From positions 7,460 to 71,459 of the forward strand of contig JBIKUD010000015.1 in the NCBI GenBank assembly GCA_044347745.1: DNA of 64,000 bases. Direction: 5' to 3'. This DNA comes from JAIBBV01 sp044347745 (GTDB lineage Bacteria; Bdellovibrionota_C; UBA2361; JAFLCA01). Within the stretch, counting starts at the first letter, position 1, and each line of letters begins with the position of its first letter. Below, piece by piece: positions 17,787-25,331 of the stretch. Made by a program: the position numbers and the translations under genes. The notes under the pieces are model-generated. The model was not told the origin of the DNA, ran no database searches, and saw nothing but the letters and a program-made list of their open reading frames with translations.

Positions 17787-18080
17787 TTAAGCAGCAGCCC
17801 GATATCCAATAATTTGGCCATAGGGCACTGTGCGGGTTGCGCTCACCAGTGCAAGTTCTGACTCCATAACTGGCGGACGAGCCAGATTGGATTCCACAGT
17901 TGCAGCTTCTTCAGCGTCTATAAGAGAGCGAAGGCCCTCAATTGCTGTGTCTGCGAGAGCGGCACCCAAAATATCGCCAACAAAGCCAGCAGGCCGAAGC
18001 GCAGCTAATGCTACGATTGCGCCAGCGCCAAGGGTTAAGCTCATGTCTTGTTGAGTATTTTGTACGGAAGTTTGAGTCAT
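17787..18080 (-). CDS. Small glycine/alanine-rich hydrophobic protein, unknown
   Basis: The ATG at 18080 is preceded by GGGGGAAAGG, much better than the longer frame's start, giving 97 residues. Residues about 14-45 form a long Gly/Ala-rich hydrophobic stretch (GAGAIVALAALRPAGFVGDILGAAL), which looks like a glycine-zipper membrane segment. The remainder is polar with a conserved-looking end, VPYGQIIGYRAAA. There is no cleavable signal peptide. Small bacteriocin-like or membrane-stress proteins have such layouts, but no family is recognised and no modification or export genes flank it. Confidence 0.5.
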   Translation of the reverse strand: MTQTSVQNTQQDMSLTLGAGAIVALAALRPAGFVGDILGAALADTAIEGLRSLIDAEEAATVESNLARPPVMESELALVSATRTVPYGQIIGYRAAA

Positions 18081-18148
18081 GCCTTTCCCCCAAAAGGATG
18101 CCTGAGAGTATAGGGCTTCAAAGCCAAATAAACAAGGACTAGTCTGCC

Positions 18149-18634
18149 TTACGCATCCTTGGCCGTTGCCGAAACTTTCCAGGTCCAACCGTTACCTTCT
18201 GGCCAGCTAGTGCGGAACCCAAAATTAGTTGAGCGATTTTGGAGGGTTACTGAGCCCAACGGGACTGCATGCTGAAAAGTACCATCACGAAACCACTCAA
18301 TCAGAATTTGAACCTGACCATTCCCCTCAACTTTTCCTTGCCAATGTCCTTCCTGACGGCCAATACGTTTTCCAACTTGCGAAAGCACTCGCGCAAATGC
18401 GGTGCTGCTGCTGCGGGCAAGCTGGGCTCGAGGTTCTTGCAGTAGGGATCTAGTTGCCACTGGAGCCAAGGAAGCATGGAAGAGAGGTTTTTTTAGTTTT
18501 TTCTTCTCACCGAATAGATCCATAGAGCAAGGATACTGCTGCACCTTACCTTCGCAGCGATACACTTTTACCGCTGCTTCGGCGGGGAATGCGATTAATA
18601 TGATTACTGAAAAAATTGCGAACAGTGCCTTCAT
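18149..18634 (-). CDS. Exported protein of unknown function
   Basis: Starting at the ATG at 18634 (MKALFAIF) gives 161 residues with a signal peptide ending at PAEA-A. Just after it comes VYRCEGKVQQYPCS, two cysteines in a pattern reminiscent of the N-terminal motif of DUF4124-type periplasmic proteins, though too weak to assign. A basic Lys/Leu stretch, then a C-terminal beta-rich part with several Trp, follow. The upstream ferredoxin-like gene ends 13 bases before it, so they may share a transcript. Confidence 0.55.
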   Translation of the reverse strand: MKALFAIFSVIILIAFPAEAAVKVYRCEGKVQQYPCSMDLFGEKKKLKKPLFHASLAPVATRSLLQEPRAQLARSSSTAFARVLSQVGKRIGRQEGHWQGKVEGNGQVQILIEWFRDGTFQHAVPLGSVTLQNRSTNFGFRTSWPEGNGWTWKVSATAKDA

Positions 18635-18647
18635 AGTGTAACCAAAG

Positions 18648-19022
18648 TTAATTGCTGCTGGTTTGAGAAGCAAGAGGGTTCAGAGCAAAGCAATACTCTG
18701 TTAATACCTGACCCTGAATTAGATGACTTTGAATAATCTTCTCAAGCACTTCTGGCGTGCAGGAGTGGTACCAAGCACCTTCGGGATATACCAAGGCAAT
18801 AGGCCCCTGTGCACAAATGCGTAAGCAGTCGGCTTTGCTGCGATATACCGACCCTTGAGGGCCGGTAAGCTGAAGCTCGTCTAGGCGGGTTTTGAGAAAA
18901 TCCCAAGAGAGATTCGCTTCCGAGGCGGAACAGCACTTGGCCTTCTCTGCTACACAAAGAAAAATGTGACGTTTGACGCCTTTTATATTGTGTTTCTGAA
19001 TTTTCGAGTCTAATGCCGACAT
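18648..19022 (-). CDS. Thioredoxin-like [2Fe-2S] ferredoxin
   Basis: A 124-residue protein whose cysteines match thioredoxin-fold ferredoxins: CVAEKAKCC near residue 23-31, and DCLRICAQGPIALVYPEG about 40 residues later, giving four cluster ligands. Such proteins are small cytosolic electron carriers, often of unknown partner (PF01257-like/Shethna-type). The YPEGAWYHSCTPE segment is typical of the standalone family. Start ATG at 19022 is normal. It lies just upstream of an exported-protein gene on the same strand. Confidence 0.85.
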   Translation of the reverse strand: MSALDSKIQKHNIKGVKRHIFLCVAEKAKCCSASEANLSWDFLKTRLDELQLTGPQGSVYRSKADCLRICAQGPIALVYPEGAWYHSCTPEVLEKIIQSHLIQGQVLTEYCFALNPLASQTSSN

Positions 19023-19076
19023 CGTGCACCTCGAATGCAGTATGCCACAACCAGAGCAGCAGAGCAGCGTTATTCT

Positions 19077-20339
19077 CTATCTAATAAGACTAAGCGTATT
19101 TTGAATCAGTTGGTTTGCTGCATTCAAGGTTTGAGAATTCGCTTGATACCCGCGTTGAAACAAAACTAGGTTAATAAATTGACCAGCAATATCAACCGTT
19201 GAGCGTTCAAGTGAGCCGCCTTCAAGTTTACCAGAACCTTGTGCTCCAGGGTCAGACACCGTTAGCTCACCCACGGTTGCTCCGGCGCGGAACATCGCGT
19301 TACCAGCGCGTTCTAGGCCATCAGTATTTGCGAATTGGGCTAACTGAATTTTACCAACCTGATACTGAGTTCCGGAATCAAGAATAGCGATGAGCGTACC
19401 GTCACTACCAAATTCAAAGCTCTTTACGTTACCGGCGCTGCGTCCATCTTGAGAGAGACCATTCACAATGCTTGAGCTAGCAAATTGAGAAAAGTTTGAT
19501 AAATCGAGGTCGAAATTACCCGCCGCTGCACCATTATTATAGGCCGGAGCCGCCGTAATACGAGCTGCCGCCGCGTCAGCATCCAAAATTTGTCCGCCAC
19601 TATTAAAGGCAAGCGTTGCATTTGTGCCGAGCTGGACCGGAGCCCCTTCGGTGCCGCCTACGTCACCCCCGTTTATGTAAGCTTGAGCGGTCCAAGCGTT
19701 GGTGCCCGTTTTATAAAATGCCAAAAGTACATCGTGAGATTCGCCAAGACTATCTGTAACGGAGACGGTGTGAACGAACGAAGCAGTTGAATTTATGTCC
19801 TCAAAAGTAGCTGGATTTGTAGGAACCACAGTGGTGTCGAGGCTACTTGAGAGGTTACCAAAAACAGTGGCCAGGCTGGTGGCTGAGCCCGTTAGTTCAA
19901 CGGAGTTTACGTTTAATGTTCCTAAAGTAGTGCCAGTTCCTTGAAGTCCTAAAACTGGTTCTCCATCTTGGGTAACGAGTAGCCCATCTTCATTGACAGA
20001 GAAATTGCCGGCGCGAGTAAAAAGTGGAGCTTCAACATCTCCGACCATAAAAAAGCCGTCGCCCGCAATACCCACATCGAGCGGTCTACTTGTTTGTTCA
20101 AGAACGCCTGTTTCATGAATTTGGCGCACTCGGGCAATGGCAGAACCGCCGCCCGATGAAGGCAGCGCACCACTCTGCCTACCGTCCTTACCATCAGGAA
20201 AAAGATCGGCAAATTCAACACGTGATGTTTTGTAACCCACCGTGTTGGCGTTTGAGACGTTATCACCGATAACGGCAATAGCTTTACCGTGGGAATCTAG
20301 TCCCTCTTTGCTTGCATATAGTGCCGACTCGATGCGCAT
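19077..20339 (-). CDS. flgE: Flagellar hook protein FlgE
   Basis: A 420-residue hook protein. The ATG at 20339 follows GGAAGGATC, and the protein then begins MRIESALYASKEGL, the normal N-terminal helix; the 20 extra residues of the longest frame are not needed. NVSNANTVGYKTSRVEF is the rod/hook family signature, and the C-terminus (FINLVLFQRGYQANSQTLNAANQLIQNTL) is the matching polymerising helix. The middle is variable Ala/Gly/Thr-rich. No flgD or flgK neighbours it; the gene stands alone. Confidence 0.92.
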   Translation of the reverse strand: MRIESALYASKEGLDSHGKAIAVIGDNVSNANTVGYKTSRVEFADLFPDGKDGRQSGALPSSGGGSAIARVRQIHETGVLEQTSRPLDVGIAGDGFFMVGDVEAPLFTRAGNFSVNEDGLLVTQDGEPVLGLQGTGTTLGTLNVNSVELTGSATSLATVFGNLSSSLDTTVVPTNPATFEDINSTASFVHTVSVTDSLGESHDVLLAFYKTGTNAWTAQAYINGGDVGGTEGAPVQLGTNATLAFNSGGQILDADAAAARITAAPAYNNGAAAGNFDLDLSNFSQFASSSIVNGLSQDGRSAGNVKSFEFGSDGTLIAILDSGTQYQVGKIQLAQFANTDGLERAGNAMFRAGATVGELTVSDPGAQGSGKLEGGSLERSTVDIAGQFINLVLFQRGYQANSQTLNAANQLIQNTLSLIR

Positions 20340-20514
20340 AGAAGATCCTTCCGTAAGCGGAAAATTTTTCCGTTTGAGCGTATTGCCCACCCACAGCAAA
20401 ATTCTTCCTGAATTTAGCTAGTTAACTTGGATGAACAAGGCTTGAGGGCGGCAAATGCTGCCTCTTAAGCCTGCAATCAGAAGAAGAGAGCAAAGAGTCT
20501 GCCAAGCTGTGGGT

Positions 20515-21561
20515 TTATTGATTATGAGCGTTTTCGAGCGTGGATGATTGGCCCCGAGTCTGCGCCACCTGTTTTAAGTCTTGAAAGCGGAGCTCAGCCT
20601 TGGAAAGAAAATAAAAGCCGTACGTTGAAAAAAGAATGTATTGGAAAATGTGAGATAAAATTGCGAAAGCAATAGCGGTTGATTCAGCAACACCAAACAG
20701 AGCAAAGCCAAGGGTGCAGCCAACTTGATACACTCCCACAAAACCAGGAGAGCTCGGGGCTGCTACCGCCAGAGCCACCACCACTGCAACGCAGCTGGCG
20801 ATCAAAAAATAGGAGCCAAAATCTGAATAAGGCACCCTCACCACGAGCATAAAGGTGACAAAAAATAAATAACAGCTCAGCCACACCAAGGCACTTAATG
20901 CGACTACCGTAATAAAACGCCGTGGGTTGCGGAGGACGCTCGTGCCCTGCACAAATTCTAAAAGAAATTTGCGCAGTGCAGCGCGAATTTTTGAAGGCAC
21001 TATCGCCAGGCCAAAATCGATTGCCCATTCCGCGAAGCGTGGGAAAAAAACTCCTACGATTATAAAGGCGCACAGTCCCGCAGCGAGCACTGAAAGTGCA
21101 TACACACCTTGGTGCACCAGCGCGGGCATTTCAGGCACTGAATTTACCACGTACACAAAACTGAGCAGCACAGCGGTAAGGTCAAAAAAACGCTCAATGA
21201 CCACAGTGGCGAAGGCACTAGAGAAGCTATACGAGCTTGCGCGGGTAAGCACAAACGGGCGAATAAACTCTCCAGCGCGCAGCGGCAAAAAATAGCTGGC
21301 AAAGTTGCCAACCATAATTCCATCAAAAAGGTCACTGAATTTTCCCGGATGTGTGGCTTCTGGAAGTAAAGCCCGCCAACGCAGCGCACGAAGAATATAA
21401 TGGAAGATAACCACGATGCTGGCAGGAATAAGCATCAGGTAGTTTGAGAGCAATAGTTCTTGCCATACTTGCGTCCAATTTACGGCAAACACCATCCAGC
21501 CCAGAAGCCCAATGCTTATTAAAAGTCCTAAGTGTTTGCTTACTGGCGACGGGCTCGTCAC
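20515..21561 (-). CDS. UPF0104/LPG-synthase-TM family flippase-like membrane protein
   Basis: A 348-residue protein with about eight membrane helices and the landmarks of the lysylphosphatidylglycerol-synthase membrane domain/AglD2 family: an early ILRALRWRALLP, LPLRAGEFIRPFVL, SSAFATVVIERFFDL and APSSPGFVGVYQVG. Members are thought to move or bind lipid-linked substrates, but the function of single-domain ones is unknown. It starts at a GTG preceded by GAGAG; an overlapping ATG is out of frame. It lies between pepF and flgE on the same strand. Confidence 0.8.
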   Translation of the reverse strand: MTSPSPVSKHLGLLISIGLLGWMVFAVNWTQVWQELLLSNYLMLIPASIVVIFHYILRALRWRALLPEATHPGKFSDLFDGIMVGNFASYFLPLRAGEFIRPFVLTRASSYSFSSAFATVVIERFFDLTAVLLSFVYVVNSVPEMPALVHQGVYALSVLAAGLCAFIIVGVFFPRFAEWAIDFGLAIVPSKIRAALRKFLLEFVQGTSVLRNPRRFITVVALSALVWLSCYLFFVTFMLVVRVPYSDFGSYFLIASCVAVVVALAVAAPSSPGFVGVYQVGCTLGFALFGVAESTAIAFAILSHIFQYILFSTYGFYFLSKAELRFQDLKQVAQTRGQSSTLENAHNQ

Positions 21562-21611
21562 ATGAGTTCTCTCAAAACGGAGTTAATCTAAAATGCTGAA
21601 CGAGACTGGCA

Positions 21612-23420
21612 TTAGTGGGCTTTGACCTGCAAGAGCTTAGCTTCAAGCTCAGCACAAAGCCGCTCAAAAAGCTGCATCACGTATTCTATTGGCTCCGGTG
21701 AGCGGATATCCACGCCTGCTTTTGCAAGTGTATCGAGGGGAGGCACAGATCCGCCGCTCTTGAGGAATCCAAGATAACGCCGAGTTGCCTCACCACCCTT
21801 TTCTAACACTTGCTCGGACAGAGAAATAGCAGCTGCCAAGCCGGTGGCGTATTTATATACGTAAAATGAATGGTAGAAGTGCGGAATTCTAAAACATCCC
21901 GTTTCAGCTATTTCATCAAGCTCTATGGTGTCGCCATTAAACTTTTCAAAACTTTCACGCCATAAGGCACGGAAACGCTCGCTGGTGAGGGGCGCTCCTC
22001 TTTCAAGAGTGGCGTGAGCTTTATGCTCAAAGTCTGAGTACATTACCTGCCTAAACAGAGTACCATTAATTTCATCAAGGTGCTGAGTGAGCAAATATGC
22101 TTGTTTGAGCGGATCTTTCTCAATTTTATTAAGATGCGCAAAAAGTAATTGCTCGTTAAATGTGGAGGCTACCTCAGCTGTAATTATAGGGTACTGAGAA
22201 TCTTGGTAGGTTTGATTTCTATGCGAGAAATATGAGTGCATGGAGTGCCCTGCCTCATGAGCCAGAGTAAAGAGATCTTGGATATTGTCTTCCTGATAAT
22301 TCATTAAGATATAGCAAGGCGTCTGGTAACAGCCTGCCGAATAAGCGCCAGAGCGCTTTCCTTTATTCTCGTACTTATCTACCCAACGCGAGGATCCAAG
22401 ACCTGCTGCAAGCACTGCACAATACTCTTCTCCAAGAGGTTTGAGCGCATCTATTATGAGTTTTACTCCGTTTTCGTAGGGCGTATGAAAGGTTGTCGAC
22501 GGCACAAGCGGAACCACGGTGTCATAGAGCGCAATACGCGAAAGTTTTAATACTCTCGCTCGTAAACGATTATATTTGGCAAGGGTTTGCTGGTGTGCCG
22601 CCACCGTATTAATTAAATTTTCGAAAGCTTCTTTTGCTACCCTATCTGGATACAGGCGCATTTCAAGGGTGGAAGAATAACGCCGGGCCTTGGCCATAAA
22701 ATAATCGGTACGCAGCGAGGCCGTCAGCACCGCTGCAAGCGAATATTGATGCGCTTCATAAACGGTGTAATGTTTTTCAAAAGCTTGGCGTCGAATATCA
22801 CGTGAGGGGTGTTTTAGAAACGTTTGATAACTAGAGTGGGTGAGAGTTTTTTCAACCCCATCTATCATCAGGGTCCCAAAGTTAAAGTCCGCATTGTTTA
22901 ACTGGCTGTAGATCTCAGAGGGTGAGTAAAAGAGCTCAGTTGCCTGTGCCAACAAAGTTTCTTGTTGTTCGTCGAGCGTGTGTGATTTGTAGCGCAGAAT
23001 TTCATCGAGAGTTCTGGCATATGCAGATAGACGAGGATCTGCCAAAAATTTTTGCAAAGTCGCATCTTCGAGCGCAAGAATTTCTGGCTGCATATACGCA
23101 GTGGCAGTTGCAAACTGGGCCGAGAGACCAATGGTGCGCTGTTTCATTCCCAAATGATGAGAATTACTCGTGTCTTGATCAGAGAGACGGTGGGCATATT
23201 CACAGATTAGGTCTAACTTGCGCTGGACGGAATGATACACATCGAGTGCTTTCGCCAAGGTAGCAGCATTTTTGCCGAGATTTCCCGCAAAAGTAGCAAC
23301 TTCGGCAAGTTCATCGGGAAATTTCTGTGCAGCAGCTTCCCAAGCAGCTTCAGAGGCGAATAAGGGACTCAGATCCCAGGTGTCTTGCACCTGCACTTCG
23401 GTTCTTTGTTTTGTGCTCAT
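21612..23420 (-). CDS. pepF: Oligoendopeptidase F
   Basis: A 602-residue M3-family metallopeptidase that cleaves short peptides in the cytoplasm. The zinc motif HEAGHSMHSYF (HExxH) sits near the normal place, about residue 385, with the downstream Glu region SEVASTFNEQLL. The N-terminal VQDTWDLSPLFASEAAWE is diagnostic of PepF. I start at the ATG at 23420, because the longer frame would run into the upstream methyltransferase gene. It is cotranscribed with that gene (14-base gap). Confidence 0.93.
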   Translation of the reverse strand: MSTKQRTEVQVQDTWDLSPLFASEAAWEAAAQKFPDELAEVATFAGNLGKNAATLAKALDVYHSVQRKLDLICEYAHRLSDQDTSNSHHLGMKQRTIGLSAQFATATAYMQPEILALEDATLQKFLADPRLSAYARTLDEILRYKSHTLDEQQETLLAQATELFYSPSEIYSQLNNADFNFGTLMIDGVEKTLTHSSYQTFLKHPSRDIRRQAFEKHYTVYEAHQYSLAAVLTASLRTDYFMAKARRYSSTLEMRLYPDRVAKEAFENLINTVAAHQQTLAKYNRLRARVLKLSRIALYDTVVPLVPSTTFHTPYENGVKLIIDALKPLGEEYCAVLAAGLGSSRWVDKYENKGKRSGAYSAGCYQTPCYILMNYQEDNIQDLFTLAHEAGHSMHSYFSHRNQTYQDSQYPIITAEVASTFNEQLLFAHLNKIEKDPLKQAYLLTQHLDEINGTLFRQVMYSDFEHKAHATLERGAPLTSERFRALWRESFEKFNGDTIELDEIAETGCFRIPHFYHSFYVYKYATGLAAAISLSEQVLEKGGEATRRYLGFLKSGGSVPPLDTLAKAGVDIRSPEPIEYVMQLFERLCAELEAKLLQVKAH

Positions 23421-23434
23421 AGTAATATGTGTCG

Positions 23435-24859
23435 TTAGCGTTTCTTGCACTCTAACATATAGAGCCAGCGTTCGGACCCACAAATAGCTTCGCAGCGTTT
23501 AATGCTAAAAAAGTGCTGAAACGCAGCCTCAAAACCCTCTTTGGTGTAATCAGGGAAAATGTCCTCACGAGAAGCGAGCAAACGACTCACTTGCGAATCT
23601 GACTTTGGAACAAATTCTATAATTAACGAGCGCCCGCAGTTGGCAAAAAATTGCGCAACCCGTGCAAGCGGCACATTGTTGCCAATAGCCAAATGATGCA
23701 CCAGAGCCAGCGCGAGCACCACATCTGCCGGACCACGCTGCGTAATTGATTGCCGCTCTTCAAGCGCCCAGCCAAAACTAGGAGTAGGACAGGTTAAATC
23801 AAGTACTAAAGGCGTAATCTGCAGAGGAGCTCGCGATTCTTGACGAAAGTTTTTTTCAACAGCCGCTGGGTCAATGTCAAAAGCAATTACAGTTCGGCCG
23901 TTCTGTGCAGCGAGGCGGCTAAACTCGCCCGTGTTGGCCCCCATATCCCACACCGAGCTAGGATCAAGAGTTTTCACCCAGGACTCAACCAAGCTCCGCT
24001 TATGGGTCATCGCCTCAGAAGAATAGTTAGTATCAGAATAATAGTCCCCCCATTCAGTTCCTGCTGGATTCCACTGGAGCCCCTCAACGGTGGCCTTAAG
24101 GCTTTCAATTAAGCCTAAAAGCGCGGCTTTCGACACCCGAGCCGATTTGGCTTTGGCTAAATCTTGAGAGCGCGCTGCATCGGCATATTTTTTTTGAGAG
24201 CGGGCATGCAGGTGAATATGAAATAGAATTCTTGGCGACACGTAGGTGCGAAGCGGCAGAAGCGAGCTGGCTATTTCAAGAGGCACGCCATCAATAAAAA
24301 CTTGGAGAAGGCGATTTAATCGAGTATCGGCGAAGGCCATAAGCGCTAGGGGGGCGAGGAAGTGTTGACAGAATTGGCGATAGGCCACCCAGGGTTGACC
24401 CTCACGATATATTTCAAACGATAAAGTATCGATAAATAGGGGGCGCGCGCCTTTAAACTGAACATTAAACGCTGATGCGTCCTTTAAAGTCATTCCGTAC
24501 TGAAGCGCCGTACGTTGAACCGCAAGAGTCGCGAGCGCCGCCGCCTTTAACTGCCCGAAACACCACTCAGAAGGATATGAAACGAAAGGGATAAGTTCTG
24601 GTTCAATAATTTTAAAGGCATCGTGAGTGACGGGGGTTTGCGCTACCTCCTGGTGGGGGACAATCAGATGTTGCTCGGTCAGTTTTTTGTACAGGCCACT
24701 TGAGTGCAAATGCTCAAATTGTAGGGCGTAATTTTTGTTCACCTGTCGGTACAATTTTCCGGAGTGAGAGAAAACAAAGCCAGCGCGGTCACGGAAGGAA
24801 GAAGGCAAGGGGGTGCTCGTGTCACTAGCCAAATGAGCTGAAGATAATGCTGGGTTCAC
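23435..24859 (-). CDS. NoeA-type class I SAM-dependent methyltransferase
   Basis: A 474-residue protein starting at a GTG. Residues about 310-345 carry the Rossmann SAM site (VWDMGANTGEFSRLAAQNGRTVIAFDIDPAAVE), and VVLALALVHHLAIGNNVPL is a typical later strand. The long N-terminal part (FRDRAGFVFSHSGKLYRQVNKNY; FIDTLSFEIYREGQPW) matches the family that includes rhizobial nodulation protein NoeA. The modified substrate is unknown, possibly a cell-surface glycan. A tiny YLDPGTGS membrane-protein gene lies immediately upstream on the same strand (16-base gap). Confidence 0.75.
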   Translation of the reverse strand: MNPALSSAHLASDTSTPLPSSFRDRAGFVFSHSGKLYRQVNKNYALQFEHLHSSGLYKKLTEQHLIVPHQEVAQTPVTHDAFKIIEPELIPFVSYPSEWCFGQLKAAALATLAVQRTALQYGMTLKDASAFNVQFKGARPLFIDTLSFEIYREGQPWVAYRQFCQHFLAPLALMAFADTRLNRLLQVFIDGVPLEIASSLLPLRTYVSPRILFHIHLHARSQKKYADAARSQDLAKAKSARVSKAALLGLIESLKATVEGLQWNPAGTEWGDYYSDTNYSSEAMTHKRSLVESWVKTLDPSSVWDMGANTGEFSRLAAQNGRTVIAFDIDPAAVEKNFRQESRAPLQITPLVLDLTCPTPSFGWALEERQSITQRGPADVVLALALVHHLAIGNNVPLARVAQFFANCGRSLIIEFVPKSDSQVSRLLASREDIFPDYTKEGFEAAFQHFFSIKRCEAICGSERWLYMLECKKR

Positions 24860-24875
24860 GGTGCTGTCTCGACGA

Positions 24876-25082
24876 TTAAGAGTCGCTCGGGCCTTTTTTG
24901 CCTTTGAAAATTGAGAGAATGCGATGCCAATAGGTTTTAATGGTGAAAAGTGCCCCTAATATCCCTGCAGCAACCACCTGCAAAATGACGCTTCCCGTTC
25001 CGGGGTCCAAATAGGCAAAGGCCTGTTTTGGAGAGATAAAAATAAATGACAGCAATAGGGACAGGCTCAATAGAGCTTTCAT
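24876..25082 (-). CDS. Small YLDPGTGS-motif membrane protein
   Basis: A 68-residue protein with GAGGTAG-type Shine-Dalgarno before the ATG at 25082. It has a cleavable-looking signal (ending QAFA), then YLDPGTGSVILQVVAAGILGALFTIKTYW, a conserved-looking sequence leading into a single membrane helix, and a basic cytoplasmic tail. I recall short proteins with this AYLDPGTGS start in many bacteria, often beside NoeA-like or glycan genes; their function is undescribed. Order here is small protein, methyltransferase, pepF. Confidence 0.7.
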   Translation of the reverse strand: MKALLSLSLLLSFIFISPKQAFAYLDPGTGSVILQVVAAGILGALFTIKTYWHRILSIFKGKKGPSDS

Positions 25083-25163
25083 AAAGCTACCTCAAAGGCA
25101 GGAGTGAAGAACTTCGCGGCGTTATATCAGCATAGATTTAGCAATTCCTAAAGGGGGAGTGGA

Positions 25164-25204
25164 TTGCTCTGGTTGATTCAGGTAGTTATAATATAACTAC
25201 CTGA
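25164..25204 (+). promoter_or_regulatory. hppA promoter inside a perfect 27-base palindrome
   Basis: A -35-like TTGCTC at 25164-25169 and a consensus TATAAT at 25187-25192 are 17 bases apart. The -10 is central in a perfect palindrome: arms 25178-25190 and 25192-25204 around one central base (left arm TCAGGTAGTTATA). A protein bound to the palindrome would block RNA polymerase. The predicted transcript start near 25199 leaves about 130 bases of leader before hppA. Confidence 0.65.
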
Positions 25205-25331
25205 TATATTTATAGAACATTCGCTGTGGTGTTCGCCGGTGGGACACTGCTTTACCTGAGTAGTTTATTCCGTTAATAATAGGGCGCTTTTCATTTGTCA
25301 TTTAGACAACATTATATAAGGTAGAATCCCT

